64,000 nt of DNA, taken from Centrapalus pauciflorus (Eukaryota; Streptophyta; Magnoliopsida; Asterales; Asteraceae). The notes under the pieces are model-generated. The model was given only the letters and a program-made list of their open reading frames with translations, was not told where the DNA came from and made no database searches. This document shows positions 1 to 11,343 of this stretch, piece by piece. A program made the position numbers and the translations under genes. The stretch's first letter is position 1, and each line of letters starts with the position of its first letter. The stretch is from assembly GCA_020465985.1 (NCBI GenBank), contig JAANYP010001777.1:62001-126000 (forward strand). Reading direction: 5' to 3'.

Positions 1-1675
1 CAACGGGCCAAACGTCACAGGTTCATGCAGGGGACTTCATCAGAGTCCGATGCACAACCTCAGCCTCAAACCCAAACCCAACCACAAGTCACAGCTCCAC
101 CATCACCGCCACCTCAGCATCATGAGCCATATATTCCACCACCATTCATCCCTTCTCCCATTCAGTCCATTCCATCGACTTCAACCGCCTATGCTGAAAA
201 TCAGCGGTTTATGCAACTCAAAGCTCGAGTGGATTTCCAACATGTTCAAATCCTGAGCCTAACACAGGCAATGGGTGAAATTCAGGCACATAATGCAAAT
301 CTAGATAAAGAAAATGCTGAATTGAAGAAGACAGTAGAAAAAAATCCAAGACGAGAATGTTGAGCTAAAGACATTCGTCTGCGACCAGGCAGCCGAGTTA
401 AGATCGATGCACTCCCTCATTGAGCAGTTAATGAAAAATCTCCAGGCTCAGGGGGAGACATCCTGCCGGGATCAAGAAATTGAGAAGTCAAGAGATGATG
501 ATGATACGGACAATCAAGGCAATGATCCCAGCCCAAAAAGACAGAATGAGCCAGTAGATCTTTCTGCTGCTCAGACTGCTCGATCTGAGGGGGAGCCTAG
601 TCCAGAAGGAGAAGTAGGAGGATCCGGAGGAGAAGCAGGTTCCTCGAGGGTTCTGGACAGTGACATGATTGATGCACTGAAGGACATAGAGGAAGAGCTT
701 ATGGATTTTGACGATGAAGAAGAAGAGTTAGAAGAAGGAGAATTTATTCCAGAGGAGGTTGTGGACTGGAAATCAGACGATGAAGTGTTGGATGATGAAG
801 ACGATCATGTCAATGAGGTTATTATCAATTCACAACCTGTCACGGAGCTATATGAAGGACAAAATCATAATGTGATTGACATTGACTATATCAAGGTAGC
901 CTCAGTCGAGGACAAAGAACTTGAAGAGGCCGAGAAGGAGCCATCTAGAACTGACTTGATAAATCTTTGGTTCAAGAAAGAGGAAAAGAAAGATCGTTTG
1001 AAGATGAAGAAGAAAATGAGAGTTCCAGGTGCTGGAAGCTTCTCAGGAGGCATTATAAGCTGGTTCTTTGACAAAGAACTGCAGCTATTTATCTTGAAAA
1101 GAAGAGATGGACTACAATACTTGAGGCGAACACTAAAAGCATTTAACTCATTGCCCAAGATTGAAGTAAAGGAGCTTGCATGGAAAGAGTTAATTAATAT
1201 AGGTGAAGACCAATACGCTGAAGTCGTGGCAAGAATTATAAGGAAAGAAGGAAGATCGGGAAAGTTCGAGCGACTCAAGCCAAGGACCGGAAAGAGGGTC
1301 GAGGATCAGTCGAGAATAGATCCTCATACAGGTAGGCCATGGGCCAGGATGGAATACAAACCTGTGAGGTGTCTAAAGAAAGTTCCAATGAAATCAATGC
1401 CACAGAACGTTTTGAGCAACATGAAATGGTGGTATCTCGAGATTGACACTGCTGAAGCCATCATGGAGGATCAAGACGAGCAGGTCATTTTGAAGGTATA
1501 TGATCCCCTGCATTTGATAAACCTATCAAAGGACGACCTGAAAAAGCTTCATGATCAGCCTATCTTCTTTACTGAACCATGGAGATCTGAAGCCAGGAAG
1601 TTCCAAAAGGTAGTTAAAGTTTGTATAGATGTTGGATTATATGCAGGTAGTAGTATATATAGCTCTAGTACTTAA
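1..1675 (+). pseudogene. ORF3 (env-like position) of element Z, N-terminus missing, one frameshift
   Basis: This is the third ORF of a Sirevirus-like copia, lying directly before the 3' LTR. The frame is open from base 1 with a Pro/Gln-rich start, then a likely coiled coil (about 200-420). A shift of one base in an A-run near 337-346 moves the frame, so two ORFs (25-363 and 407-1675) read as one protein. After it come a strongly acidic stretch (about 680-830), a Lys-rich stretch (about 960-1020) and a C-terminal domain with many conserved-looking aromatic residues (WWYLEID, FFTEPWRSEA). The C-terminal part resembles the ORF3 tails of elements A and C in position and style. Function is unknown. 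No signal peptide or clear transmembrane segment is seen, so an envelope role is not supported by the sequence. Confidence 0.65.
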
Positions 1676-1710
1676 ATTTGATGTAATGTAAATAATTAGA
1701 AGTTATCGTC

Positions 1711-1721
1711 AAGGGGGAGTC
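1711..1721 (+). other. Polypurine tract of element Z
   Basis: AAGGGGGAGTC directly abuts the LTR start TGTTGG. This is the plus-strand primer position for LTR retrotransposons. Confidence 0.8.
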
Positions 1722-2421
1722 TGTTGGTACACCCTGTGTGACGATAGCAGTCTAATCGATCTGCATTATGGTTTAAGTAATATTCTGAGTATTAACAAGT
1801 GTTTTGATATATATGTTTATATGTGTTTGTCTGTTATTGATTGTGTGTTTGAACTTGATGTAACATATTACAAGAAGTTCAAACATAAAGGTCAAAGATT
1901 AACTCAAGCATAAGTAAAACATAAGTTTCATCACTTAAGAGTTTAAGTGTTTTGGCTAAATTCGAATTGCTTAAGGGAACACATTCGAATCTGTGATAGA
2001 TTCGAATGAGACCTTAGATTCGAATGGGCTAGATTCGAGGATGTCAATATGGACAGACTCGAATGGGCCTTGGGCCAGATTCGAGGTTGGCCCACAACAG
2101 ACTCGAATCAGGGTCTATAATTAGGGATAGACTCGATTCATTAAGGGACTTTTAGCAGAATTCGTGAGTAATTAAGCTAAAGGCGATCTCGAGTTTATCA
2201 GCTAGGTGAGTGCCGTTTCGGAGAGAATTAGTTCGTAGGATCGTTCGTGTGTCGTTCGTTCAGCGTCTAATAGTCTCCGTGTTCCGTTGGTTGAGAGTTG
2301 TCCGTCTAACCGTCAACGAGGATTCCGCACTCGTTCACGGATCCGCGTCTAGATAGATCTTGCAGTCGTAGACCTTACACAGCGCTGTTTACTTATCCAC
2401 AAATCCAGTCCAACATCAACA
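1722..2421 (+). repeat. 3' LTR of element Z
   Basis: A 700-bp LTR with ends TGTTG and CAACA. The part at about 1960-2170 carries an array built on GATTCGAAT or GACTCGAAT, the same core motif seen in elements A and Tekay. Promoter and poly(A) signals were not pinpointed. Confidence 0.8.
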
Positions 2422-2615
2422 GACAAAACACATTGAAATATTTTGTGCGTGACAAAGTTGCTACTGGTGACGATCGCGTCCTACATGCGCCCACCATATC
2501 TCAATATGCTGATATCTTCACAAAGGGCCTTCCATCTCGTCTTTTCTCTGATTTTCAGTCCAGCTTGAACGTTCGTTCCTCCCCCATTCAAACTGCAAGG
2601 GCATATTATAGATGA
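2422..2615 (+). pseudogene. Copia RNase H C-terminal fragment (host element of Z)
   Basis: The frame reads FVRDKVATG, then RVLHAP and QYADIFTKGLPS. This is the C-terminal end of copia RNase H (usual family form: FVRDKV, then ADIFTKGLP), ending at a stop near 2615. The upstream part is displaced by Z and lies outside the window. The copia lineage is not that of A or B, whose tails read DEKRFNFL or DETRFNYL. The AT-rich sequence at 2616-2722 may be the start of its own 3' LTR, but I see no clear boundary. Confidence 0.8.
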
Positions 2616-2719
2616 CCTTCACATCTTAGTTGTAAACTCTGCATATATTAGTTGTACCTTAGGCCCACATATTTGTATATAATCCTTGTACTACACACAT
2701 GCATGGGCAGAGAGAGAAG

Positions 2720-2722
<3 letters not shown>

Positions 2723-2801
<79 letters not shown>
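2723..2801. repeat. (AT)n microsatellite
   Basis: About 78 bp of uninterrupted AT dinucleotides. It separates the copia relic from the LINE relic. Confidence 0.97.
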
Positions 2802-2802
<1 letters not shown>

Positions 2803-2804
<2 letters not shown>

Positions 2805-2966
2805 TATTGTCATGCGAATGAGAAACGAACAAGATTCTAAAACTATTAACTGTAACCCGTTATCTAATTCTAAAGCATATAAATGAGGAAAACATGTTTT
2901 AAAGGAGTCACCCCACCATATATCTTCCCAAAAACGAATAGATTCCCCATTTCTAACTTTCCTCAT
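2803..2966 (-). pseudogene. LINE (L1-type) reverse transcriptase C-terminal fragment
   Basis: The minus strand reads RNGESIRFWEDIWWGD followed by CFPHLYALE. This matches the region after the RT domain in plant L1 LINEs, just before the zf-RVT motif (family form: GNGxxxxFWxDxWxG, then PRLYAL). Only about 50 codons survive, with no visible RT catalytic region and no poly(A) tail. The 3' side runs directly into the (AT)n tract. Confidence 0.7.
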
Positions 2967-4929
2967 TCGAAGATTAATTTGTTATTAACTGAATGAACAA
3001 ATAACATAGTTTTGAGAAATAGGAACAACTTGAACTTATTCTAAATACTTTTCTATGAAAATAGTTGGTGTGGAGAAGTCTCACTCAAGTTCACATAAAA
3101 ATTTCTAATTGAAAATCTTCTAAAAAACAGCTTGTAGATAGCACCCGTTGATAAGTAGAGAGGGTAATACTTCATTCGAATATGCTTTATAAATTCATCC
3201 TTTAAAAGTTGTGGCATTGATCCAAACTCTTGCTTATATAGGCAAGTGAGCATTTAATGCTCTCAATCATATTTTTGTGTCGTCACAATTCTTTTCTGTT
3301 GATCTTCATCGTATGTGCATATGTGAGTGTATTAGTCAACTTGTCTTTGTTTAAAAATTTTACTTATTTTTGGATGGAGTAAATATAAATATATTAGAGT
3401 TATTAAGCACATTTGTCAGATGCTCACTCATTCGACTTTGGTCTTGACTTTTGATAATTACTTGATGATCTTTCACTTTAGGGAGCACTTCTGTTCTCTT
3501 ATTTACACTTCTTTTTTAGAGTGGGTTGTCTTTATAAATGAGTCAAGTTCAAAGGAAAGTTTATCAATGACCGAAGATATACAATAAGTTACACTTGCTT
3601 ATGAACTTCACTGTTTGCGGGTTTGATAAGGACACCAACTCTCAAGGTCACTTATGAGTATTATCGAATCATTTTTTCTATCATTTTCTATAAATAAAAA
3701 AAAACAAGGACCTAATAAAATCTCTAAATGGCTCGCAAGAAAACGGAAAGTGAAGACCCAAGCTATAACAATATCTATTGATAGATCGATCAACAAACTG
3801 AATCCAAAAAGTAAGAACTTTTAATTCTTTATGCCTTCAATTTTTCACCTAGAAAAGAACATCTATGAATGATTCAATTACACCTAACATGATTTTGTTA
3901 ATGTTTATTTAATATATTTTTATCTATAATTTCTACATTTCTCTTGATTTGGCCATTAATTCATATTTGAATTCACAAACCTTCAAACAAATAGTAGTAC
4001 ACATAATACATCTAATTTTGTAAATGAGGAGAACTAAGTAGTCAACACATTGGCTTTAATTTACCTTGATCCATTAGCAATATACTAGTATCATTTCCGC
4101 TCAACATAATTGTCAACTCAATAGTAATATACATTTTTTGTCCGTGCAATAGTAGTCTAGTTGTTGGAAACACTAAATCAATAGATGTCCACGTATCAAA
4201 CTCCGACACATGCCTATTAATTATGGGTCGCACGATTTATCTCGTTTATGTTAGTCGTGGGATCGTTCGCTAAGAGCCCTAGATGATAGGTTATCCTTTT
4301 CTTAAAATAAACAGAGTGGTAGTTGGGTTTGGTAATGGCGGTGCCAAAAGATGCCTTTTGGCATCCGTATGCGCGGGGAACACCACGCTGCAAAGGTGGT
4401 ACCGTAGTTAACTTGGTGTCGGTTACCGTATATTTGTGTCGAGCAAATGAAGAAAAAGGGAGAGAGAGAGAGAGAGATGAAGAGAGATGTTTGTGTGTTT
4501 GTTTTTTGTGGTACCGTAAGATGACCGTTTTCGTGGTTTGAATAGTATAAAAAACTAGAAGCGATAGATTTAGAAAATCAGATGTATGTGGACAGTGGAA
4601 TGGTGATACAGAAAAATTATCATCCCTTTACCCTTAACATACACTATTTTATACCTCAACATATATTTCCATATTTGTAAATAACTCAAATAATTTATCT
4701 CAAATTACAGAGTTTTACATGCTTTTTTAATCATGGTACATAAAACTAAGTAAAATTTGGATTTACTTTTAGTTACACATGATCAAATGTGGTATATATA
4801 TTTTTATAACTTATATTTTGAATGTTGAATATTAAATTATTTATAGAAAAATAGTGTTTTTAGCTCCCGTGACAAACACACATGTTAAATCTATAGTTGT
4901 CCATATGTTTTGTGCAAATTTAAACACAA
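2967..4929. other. AT-rich intergenic DNA, no supported gene
   Basis: ORFs here are 60-72 codons, with no recognisable domain and no codon-like composition. A short (GA)n run lies at 4460-4478. Nothing else could be assigned. Confidence 0.6.
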
Positions 4930-5396
4930 ATTATTAGGTGCGGCAATTTTCGACAAGAAACATGATACGAAGCTTACACAAAAAAGAAACACAAACACGA
5001 CTCTAATCCGAAGCGGGTTGAAAATGAGTCGACACAAAAACTTTTGGGTCGGGTTAAGGTCAACGTGGGTTACCCAAAATCAACCGGATTGATTCGTATA
5101 AGTGTTATAAAATTAAATTTCAAATAATAATAACTGAATACATACTTTAATAACTGAATATTGTAGTGAAAAAACCAAAAGTCATATTAAAAACAAATAT
5201 AAACTTTGAAAACCGAAAACTAGAAAAGATAATTGGGTCAACCTGTGGGTCCACACAAACCGACACGAGAAAAGTTGACACGACTCGAACCCGATACGAA
5301 AATAAATAAGTCAGAATTGGGTCAATATATATGATTTTAAAATGAATATTTATTAACACAAATATGAAACTTGAAACACAACCCAATTGCCAATCT
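4930..5396. mobile_element. Candidate MITE with degenerate inverted ends
   Basis: The left end contains GGCAATT (about 4941) and the right end its complement AATTGCC (about 5385). The inside is rich in paired forms such as CGACACAA, GGGTCGGG and CCGACACGA, typical of small non-coding plant elements. Ends and TSD are not clear. Confidence 0.3.
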
Positions 5397-5830
5397 TACA
5401 ACTTATATTAGTTGTCCATCTTGTTTTGTTGGTCAAATATGTCCAAATTAATGGATTTCTAGCAAGATAGTTTTATATATGGAATGTACATGCATGAATA
5501 ATGTTTCATCATCATAAACAACAAAAACATACCCCGTCCATAAAATAGTGTTGAACACATATTCAAGTACACATTGCAAAATCAAGAACTGTTACAATGG
5601 CAGAACTTGAGGTGGCGTTTTGTTCGCTAAAAGTTTGAAAATGAATTGAAATATGTTAAGAAATTGGAATATGTTATGATTTAGATTTGAAATTTAAATC
5701 ATGTTTGATTAGCTAAAAATAGATACGAAATCTAATTCTGTATATTGTTTGTTTCATAAACTTGTCAATTGAATTTTAATCAAATAAGGTCAATGGGAAA
5801 TTAAGTTTTTTATTATCATTTTCTTCTTAC

Positions 5831-6190
5831 TTTATTTAAGTGAGTGAGATAGGATGTGAGTGGGTGGGTGGATAGGTAGGTGGGTATGGTAAGATAAGGT
5901 GAGGTAGGTTGGGGTGTATATGATATGGTAGGATAAGATGGTAGGGTAAGGTGAGTAATGTTAGGATAGGTAATGTTGGGTAAAGTCGGATGGCTTGGGT
6001 GGTATTGGTATGATGTGTAGGACATAGGAAAGTAGGGATAGGTGGGTAGGTAAGTAGGTGGACGAAGAGTGCAATTGGTAAGGTAGGATAATGTATGGGT
6101 TGGGTGGGTTAATGATGGGGTGGGCAGGGTATGGATGGGTGGGTGGGTAGTCAGAAGGGGTGTATTGGTAGAGTAGTGTTGGGGATGGAT
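5831..6190 (+). repeat. G-rich GGTAGG/GGTGGG degenerate array
   Basis: Degenerate G-rich units (GGTGGG, GGTAGG, GGTAAG, GGGTAG) with strong G/C strand asymmetry. Minus-strand ORFs here are low-complexity Pro/Thr/His artefacts. A second array of the same character lies at 9310-9560. Confidence 0.75.
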
Positions 6191-6960
6191 ATTTGACAAT
6201 CGTCATGCAAATACGCGATTCAGTCCACCATTCGTAGATATGAATGAAGTTAAATGGATGAACATTGGACATGGAACGGATATGAATATTGAATAGAATA
6301 TGGATAACGATTTCTCTTCCATGCATAATATTCATTTTCCTGAAATTAATATTTTCTTACCTTTTATTTTATGTGATTACAAGTTATTAACCCACGTATT
6401 ACGTGGATATTTTATAAATAAAAGGAAGACTAAAAATTTACACAAACATCAATTACATATAAAAATATTTATTTTTTCCTAAAAAATTACGAAAATTGTA
6501 TTATCTTTTATTATTAATAATTAAAATTTCCCTTCTATTAAATATGTATGAATAGTATTTGTCGTGTCTCATCTTTTAAAACTTCTTATCTCTAGATTTT
6601 TGTGTATAAATAAAAATTCTAAAATTTATCTTTTTTACATAGAATACAATTTAATAATATTTTATTATTTTTACATTTCTCTACTAATATTTTATTATTT
6701 TTACATTTTAATAAATAAAATAATGCATTGTTAGCTAACATTAGAAGTTAAACCTGAAAGTTATTTAAAGTATTTAAAAGATTGTTTTTTTTTATCTATA
6801 GGAGTTAAATTAGGTCACTTAATTACATTTTTAATTAAAATTTTAAAATAAATTAGATAACTAATTAATAAATTATATATGAAAATGTGGGCGGGAAAAC
6901 GAAATTTTTTATTAAGCGAGGAAACGATAAGTGACGCCGAATATTTACTTTTATTAATAT

Positions 6961-6963
<3 letters not shown>
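6191..6963. other. AT-rich DNA, no supported gene
   Basis: Very AT-rich with poly-T and poly-A runs. No coding potential or repeat boundary could be supported. Confidence 0.6.

Positions 6964-7048
<85 letters not shown>
6964..7048. repeat. (AT)n microsatellite
   Basis: About 85 bp of TA dinucleotides. Confidence 0.97.
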
Positions 7049-7053
<5 letters not shown>

Positions 7054-7103
7054 ATTATTTTTTGAGAATGTAAACTTGTAAACAACTACACAATTATATG
7101 CAT

Positions 7104-7118
7104 GTGATATATACATAT

Positions 7119-7209
<91 letters not shown>
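7104..7209. repeat. (AT)n microsatellite with imperfect ACATAT lead-in
   Basis: TACATATA units at 7104-7130 pass into about 80 bp of pure AT repeat. The tract directly abuts the left end of the MITE at 7213. Confidence 0.95.
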
Positions 7210-7212
<3 letters not shown>

Positions 7213-7213
<1 letters not shown>

Positions 7214-7616
7214 CAGGTTCATCAGCGTACCTATAAGATTCCAGCGTACCCGGCGTACCCTAATGTGAATGATCATTCACATATATTTTTTTTTAATAAA
7301 CATGTATAAGACTTATTTTCAAAAGAAGCAAGATCATAAATCTTGGGAATGGTAAAAATAGATCATGTGAATGGTCATTCACACCATTTACATGGTGTGA
7401 AATGACCATTCATACGGATGACCATTCACATAAATATGCATTGTGCATTCACATAATTTTTATGGACACAGAATGTGTGAATGTATGTGAAATTCATATA
7501 TCATGTGTATAACATTAAATTAAACATGGTTATGAGAAGAAGAATTTTAAAAAAAGTTTTTTAAGGTTGGTACCTTCGGGTGCACTTGATTTCGAGAGCT
7601 ACTTTTTTGAACCTGA
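7213..7616. mobile_element. Micron-like MITE inserted in a TA microsatellite
   Basis: It has perfect 9-bp inverted ends, TCAGGTTCA at 7213-7221 and TGAACCTGA at 7608-7616. Both sides are flanked by TA repeats (7131-7209 and about 7618-7638), as for plant Micron-type elements that target (TA)n. The inside carries the perfect palindrome TGTGAATGATCATTCACA and further TGTGAATG/CATTCACA pairs, so the single strand would fold strongly. It has no coding capacity. Confidence 0.6.
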
Positions 7617-7638
7617 CTATATATATATATATATATAG

Positions 7639-8819
7639 TTTATAAAAAAATTCAATTCAACTTAAACATTTATAATGTTTCTCAACTATAACATTCTGTA
7701 TACTATAAATGTATGATGTCATGAAAAAAAAATTATCCATAAACTTTTAACTCAAACTTAATTTTATTTTATTTGTATACGAATGTGAGATTAATTAGTT
7801 AAAAATACAAAAGATAAAATATTGTGTGCTCGATTTACATAAAATTCAAAAGAATCTATTTCTATCTAATTATTAATATAATAAGATTATTCTTTTTTCA
7901 AAATATGAAAAACACAAAACATGTATGTTATAACCATTTTTTAAAAAAAAAATTAAAATAAACAGTAACCTTTAATTAGAATAATTGACGTACACTTACA
8001 ACTTATTATTTCTCAATGGTTGTTGGATATCATTATAAATAAATAAATATGAATCCTCAAGTTAGAAATCATGGATTATATTTGATCTTTTTATAACGAG
8101 AAAATATCATCTTTGTAAAATAAAAAAAAATATTTTTTTGATTAAAAATTAAACATCAAATTAAATATTAACTTTTTTATCTTAAAAATAAATTTAGACT
8201 AGTAATAAGAATATTTAAAATATTCCTTTTTTTAATCATATGGATTAAATATGAAAGTATCTGAATTAGATTTCATATTTTCTTAAGATAATGAATTAGT
8301 AAAATTAGAAATCTAATCATGTAAAAAGCACGAAATCAAAATGTTAAAAGAATGAGAGAGTGACATGTGGCATGAGAGATTTTCTTTTATTAATATAATA
8401 ATATATAGATTCAAATGTATATATATTTGTAATCGTTTATTGCATAATTAAATAGTTAGATTTAAAAATATAATAACTTATTAATAAACTCTACTAGACA
8501 TCGTTACCCCAAAAATCAAAGTTCACTACCAATAGCTTAAATCTAATCTTTTGTTTTACTATCCTCATTCCTTTAACATTGATTAATAAACTATTGATTA
8601 ATAAACTAAATTAGACACTGTAACTTGAAATTTCAAATTCTAATTAATTAGTTCAAGCGGTTGAGTCTTCAACTTCTAAGGTAAATGTTCTATATTCAAC
8701 ATGCCAATGATTGGTCCTTTAATATTTATAAAAAAATTTTTGTGTTGATTGTATTTGTTTTAAACTATATTCGGTTTAATCTTTTATTTAAATCAAGCTG
8801 TGTTGACAAGTGACGACAA
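7639..8819. other. AT-rich DNA, no supported gene
   Basis: Long A/T runs and no ORF with recognisable content. A short direct repeat, TTGATTAATAAACTA, occurs twice near 8580-8610. Confidence 0.6.
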
Positions 8820-8826
8820 TTATGTT

Positions 8827-9126
8827 AGGGTTTATTATGAAAAAAAAACAACATGTTTTCATTTTTTTTGCGTTTTCGTCCCTCCATGTTATTTTTTTTT
8901 CATAAAAGTCATCAAGTTATTTTTTCTTTTTGGTTTAGTGAAATTTAGACATTGAAACCCGGTTTTCAGTTTTTAAAAACCCGACTCACAAATTATAATC
9001 GGGATCTGATGGCAAACTTCACTAAACAAAAAAAAATAACTTGAGGTTTTTATGAAAAAAAATAATATGGAGGAACGAAAACGCAAAAAACATGAAAACA
9101 GGTTGGTTTTTTTCATAATAAACCCA
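8827..9126. mobile_element. Fold-back MITE, about 300 bp with arms of roughly 120 bp
   Basis: The left arm (GGGTTTATTATG, then poly-A, GCGTTTTCGTCCCTCCATG, CAAGTTATT, TTTAGTGAA) is mirrored by the right arm (TTCACTAAA, AATAACTTGAG, ATGGAGGAACGAAAACGC, CATAATAAACCC). The flanks TTATGTT at 8820-8826 and 9127-9133 are a direct repeat extendable to 8 bp (TTATGTTA), so the element moved as a unit. An 8-bp TSD would fit a hAT-type mobiliser. It has no coding capacity. Confidence 0.75.
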
Positions 9127-9309
9127 TTATGTTAAAACTATGTACTATAGTAACTAAAAAAATATTTTTCTAATATCTAACGGACATTCATTTATCAGTT
9201 TCATCGTTTCATCTGGTGGATATAAATACAGATAGATTAAATATTTTAAATGGATATGGTATGGATGTGGATGATGAAAAACATAATGGAGATAGATATA
9301 GCATTGTCA

Positions 9310-9560
9310 TCCGTAAGGAGGAAGGGTCGTGTGGCGGGATAGGTACGTTAAGGTAGGGTAAGGGTGGGATGGGTAGCGATTGTGGTTGTGATGGTTAGGT
9401 ATGGTAGGGATGGTAGGGATAAAGTGGTAGGGTAGGGTAGGGGTCGGTATGGAGGGTAGGGTATGTGTTGGTGGACAGGGCAATGTAAGAGGTGGTTAGA
9501 TAGGGTTTGGTGGTGTAACGACAAATAGGGTAAGTGTGGGTGTGGTAATGTGAGGTGGGT
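9310..9560 (+). repeat. G-rich GGTAGGGTA degenerate array
   Basis: Units such as GGTAGGGTA, GGGATGG and GTAGGGAT, G-rich on the + strand like the array at 5831-6190. It is not the plant telomere repeat TTTAGGG. Confidence 0.7.
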
Positions 9561-9793
9561 TGTAATGGATTGTAGGTTAGGGATATTTTTATAATCAACC
9601 GCTTTCTTTTCTTGAAATGAATTGAATTCCGTCTATGATGTGAAACAAATGACGTATTCATTTATTCACGGGTAACTTTAATTTTGAAGGAATCTAATTC
9701 TTTTTAATAGTTGAACCAAATACATGTATTAGTTGCAACCGGACTCGTTTGTCCTCCATTTTTCTTGGATTCCAACGAACCAAACGTCACCTT

Positions 9794-10288
9794 ACTTTCT
9801 TGATAAGAAAGAAAGATTTACAATTTGCTCTCAGATACACTTAGTCACAAGTTTTTCCAAACATACAAAAATGAAGTGATTTGTATACAATATTTTTTTT
9901 TGTTATACAAAACAAGGTACAATTATATAATACATGATGTACAAACCTATAAAAAGTTTATTGTTGTGGACACGCGAAAAGTTGTATACAAATTAGCGCC
10001 CCTCACAAAATAATTCCTATCAAATCTATTTATACATCTAATATCTAAGAATATGAAAATCACATTAACCTATACTCGAATACTATTATATATTCTAACA
10101 AAAAATGTTGACTTATTCGGAGTTTTTCCATGATAGATGTTTGAATACGCATCCGTTACACACTTTATGGAGAAAAATGTTAGCTTTAAAATGTTTTAAA
10201 AGAAAAAGATTGAACTTTGGATACATATAGCAAGGTTCATAATGTGCTATTTGGTTAGCAAGAAAGATTATTGAAATTGTAGTAATTT
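9794..10288. other. AT-rich DNA, no supported gene
   Basis: A 62-codon ORF at 9825-10013 has no recognisable content. No repeat boundary is seen. Confidence 0.55.
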
Positions 10289-11080
10289 ATGTAACACCTA
10301 TAAATTCAAGTTAAGTTAATTAAGATTATTTAATTAAGTTATTACATAAAAGTACTATATAAATTAGAAAAATATGTGTGCAACAACCTTTGACTTAATG
10401 AAAGTCAAGTTAGTAGTAATTCTGTATAAATATAATACGTATAAAAAATGTAAGGGTTAAATGTGAAATTATGTTAACTATGAGAGTTAATGAAGTATGT
10501 TGCAATACTTGGTATTTTGATAAAATCAATATTTTTATATAAGAAGGGTATGAGTTATCAGATAAACACACACATTCACACCTACTTTGTGTTCTTGATA
10601 AATTGAAAAGAGAGGCTAGAGAAACACACACATTCACACCTACTTTGTGTTCTTGAGAAATTGAAAAGAGAGGCTAGGTGATTTTTGAAGAAACCATTTA
10701 TAAAAAACTAGGATTGACCTGAGGATTGATTTAAGGAGTTATAAGTAAATATCCAATCATCCATCCTCATTTTATGTTCTTCATTTCAATGTTCCATTGG
10801 TGTTTATGAACTTTAGAATGATGTTAGGATTTTAATGTTTCTTGGAAATAGATTTTCATTTGATTTTTGTTTGTGTGAGATGACCAAATTAGATAACGAA
10901 ACTCTTGGAAAATTGTCATAGATTTGTTTGCAACTCTTTGGTAACATTTTGATAACATTTTATCAAGTATGAATATAATATTAAAAAAATGGTATTTGTT
11001 ACAGCAGTTGCAACATGGAAATGTCGTTTGCAGTAACATGACCATGACCTTGCCTTAGACATCTTTCCCGCGTGCAAAAA
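10289..11080 (+). repeat. Probable Ty3-type LTR remnant
   Basis: It begins with a TGTAACACC-like end (about 10290). The arrangement resembles the Ty3 LTRs elsewhere in the window: an AT-rich start, a CT-rich transcribed part, then a splice-donor-like GTAAATA (about 10745). No matching end or TSD was found. Confidence 0.35.
10564..10679. repeat. Tandem duplication of a 58-bp unit
   Basis: Two near-identical copies begin AAACACACACATTCACACC at 10564 and 10622 and end GAGAGGCTAG. They differ by about one base. Confidence 0.9.
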
Positions 11081-11110
11081 GGGTTTAGTGCAAGGAATAA
11101 CATAACAATG

Positions 11111-11292
11111 TGTGACAACCTTTAAATTCCGAATGTCACTAATTAGCTATTTGATTTAACTTTTATTCAGAATATTAGTGATTTATTTTGTTAAAGTAAT
11201 AATGAAAATAAGTTTAAGGTTAAAAGTGTTAATAACTAATAATCAAGTTAAGGGCTCAAAAGGCAATTTAGTCAAATTTGCCAAAACAAAAC
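11111..11292 (+). repeat. Ty3-type LTR fragment, interrupted by solo LTR D
   Basis: It starts TGTGACAACC, the usual start style of Tekay-type LTRs (compare TGTAACAACC and TGTAACATCC below). It is cut at 11288-11292 by D. Its continuation resumes after 56389, where a Ty3-LTR-like segment with a GTAATT donor-like site is seen. It is repeated at 11800-11981 by the tandem duplication. Confidence 0.5.
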
Positions 11293-11343
11293 TGATATAT
11301 TCAATTTAATTTAATTTAATCAATCACAAACAAGATATCAAAC
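11293..11343 (-). repeat. Solo LTR D, left part
   Basis: It starts TGATATATTC after TSD AAAAC (11288-11292). It is interrupted by element C after CAAAC (11339-11343) and continues at 56146. The motif order across the break (CAATCACAAAC, then AATTAAGAACAAT and ACTAACCGAATGATT) parallels the LTRs of element A. D is thus a diverged LTR of the A family. No D internal region is present. Confidence 0.75.

Larger units (their letters stand above)
1..2421 (+). mobile_element. Sirevirus-like copia element Z, 3' part (cut by window edge)
   Basis: Only the end of the internal region (ORF3), a polypurine tract and one complete LTR are inside the window. The order ORF3, purine tract AAGGGGGAG, then an LTR beginning TGTTG and ending CAACA is the 3' end of a copia element with an extra ORF after pol. 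The base after the LTR begins the RNase H region of another copia element, so Z is inserted in it. The right TSD copy would be GACAA (2422-2426); the left copy is outside the window. Confidence 0.8.
5608..9793. mobile_element. Candidate 4.2-kb TIR transposon, or two related MITE ends
   Basis: The left end (about 5611-5635, GGTGGCGTTTTGTTCGCT) is an imperfect inverted match to the right end (about 9770-9793, which reads AAGGTGACGTTTGGTTCG on the minus strand). GTTTGGTTCG-type ends are common in plant MITEs. No transposase is visible between them, and the interior holds other MITEs and (AT)n tracts. A composite of two separate small elements is equally possible. Confidence 0.3.

Noticed and set aside
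2686..2966. ORFs with long Ile-Tyr repeats over (AT)n, also at 7094-7276
   Set aside because: They are translations of the microsatellite; only the LINE-like part at 2803-2966 has real content.
4323..4541. Possible small host gene (72 codons)
   Set aside because: No domain, no intron context, and part is translated from a (GA)n run.
5816..6335. Minus-strand Pro/Thr/His-rich ORFs, also at 9395-9661
   Set aside because: Low-complexity products of G-rich arrays; no codon structure or domain.
9340..9470. Interstitial telomere repeat
   Set aside because: Units are GGTAGGGTA-like and irregular, not TTTAGGG.
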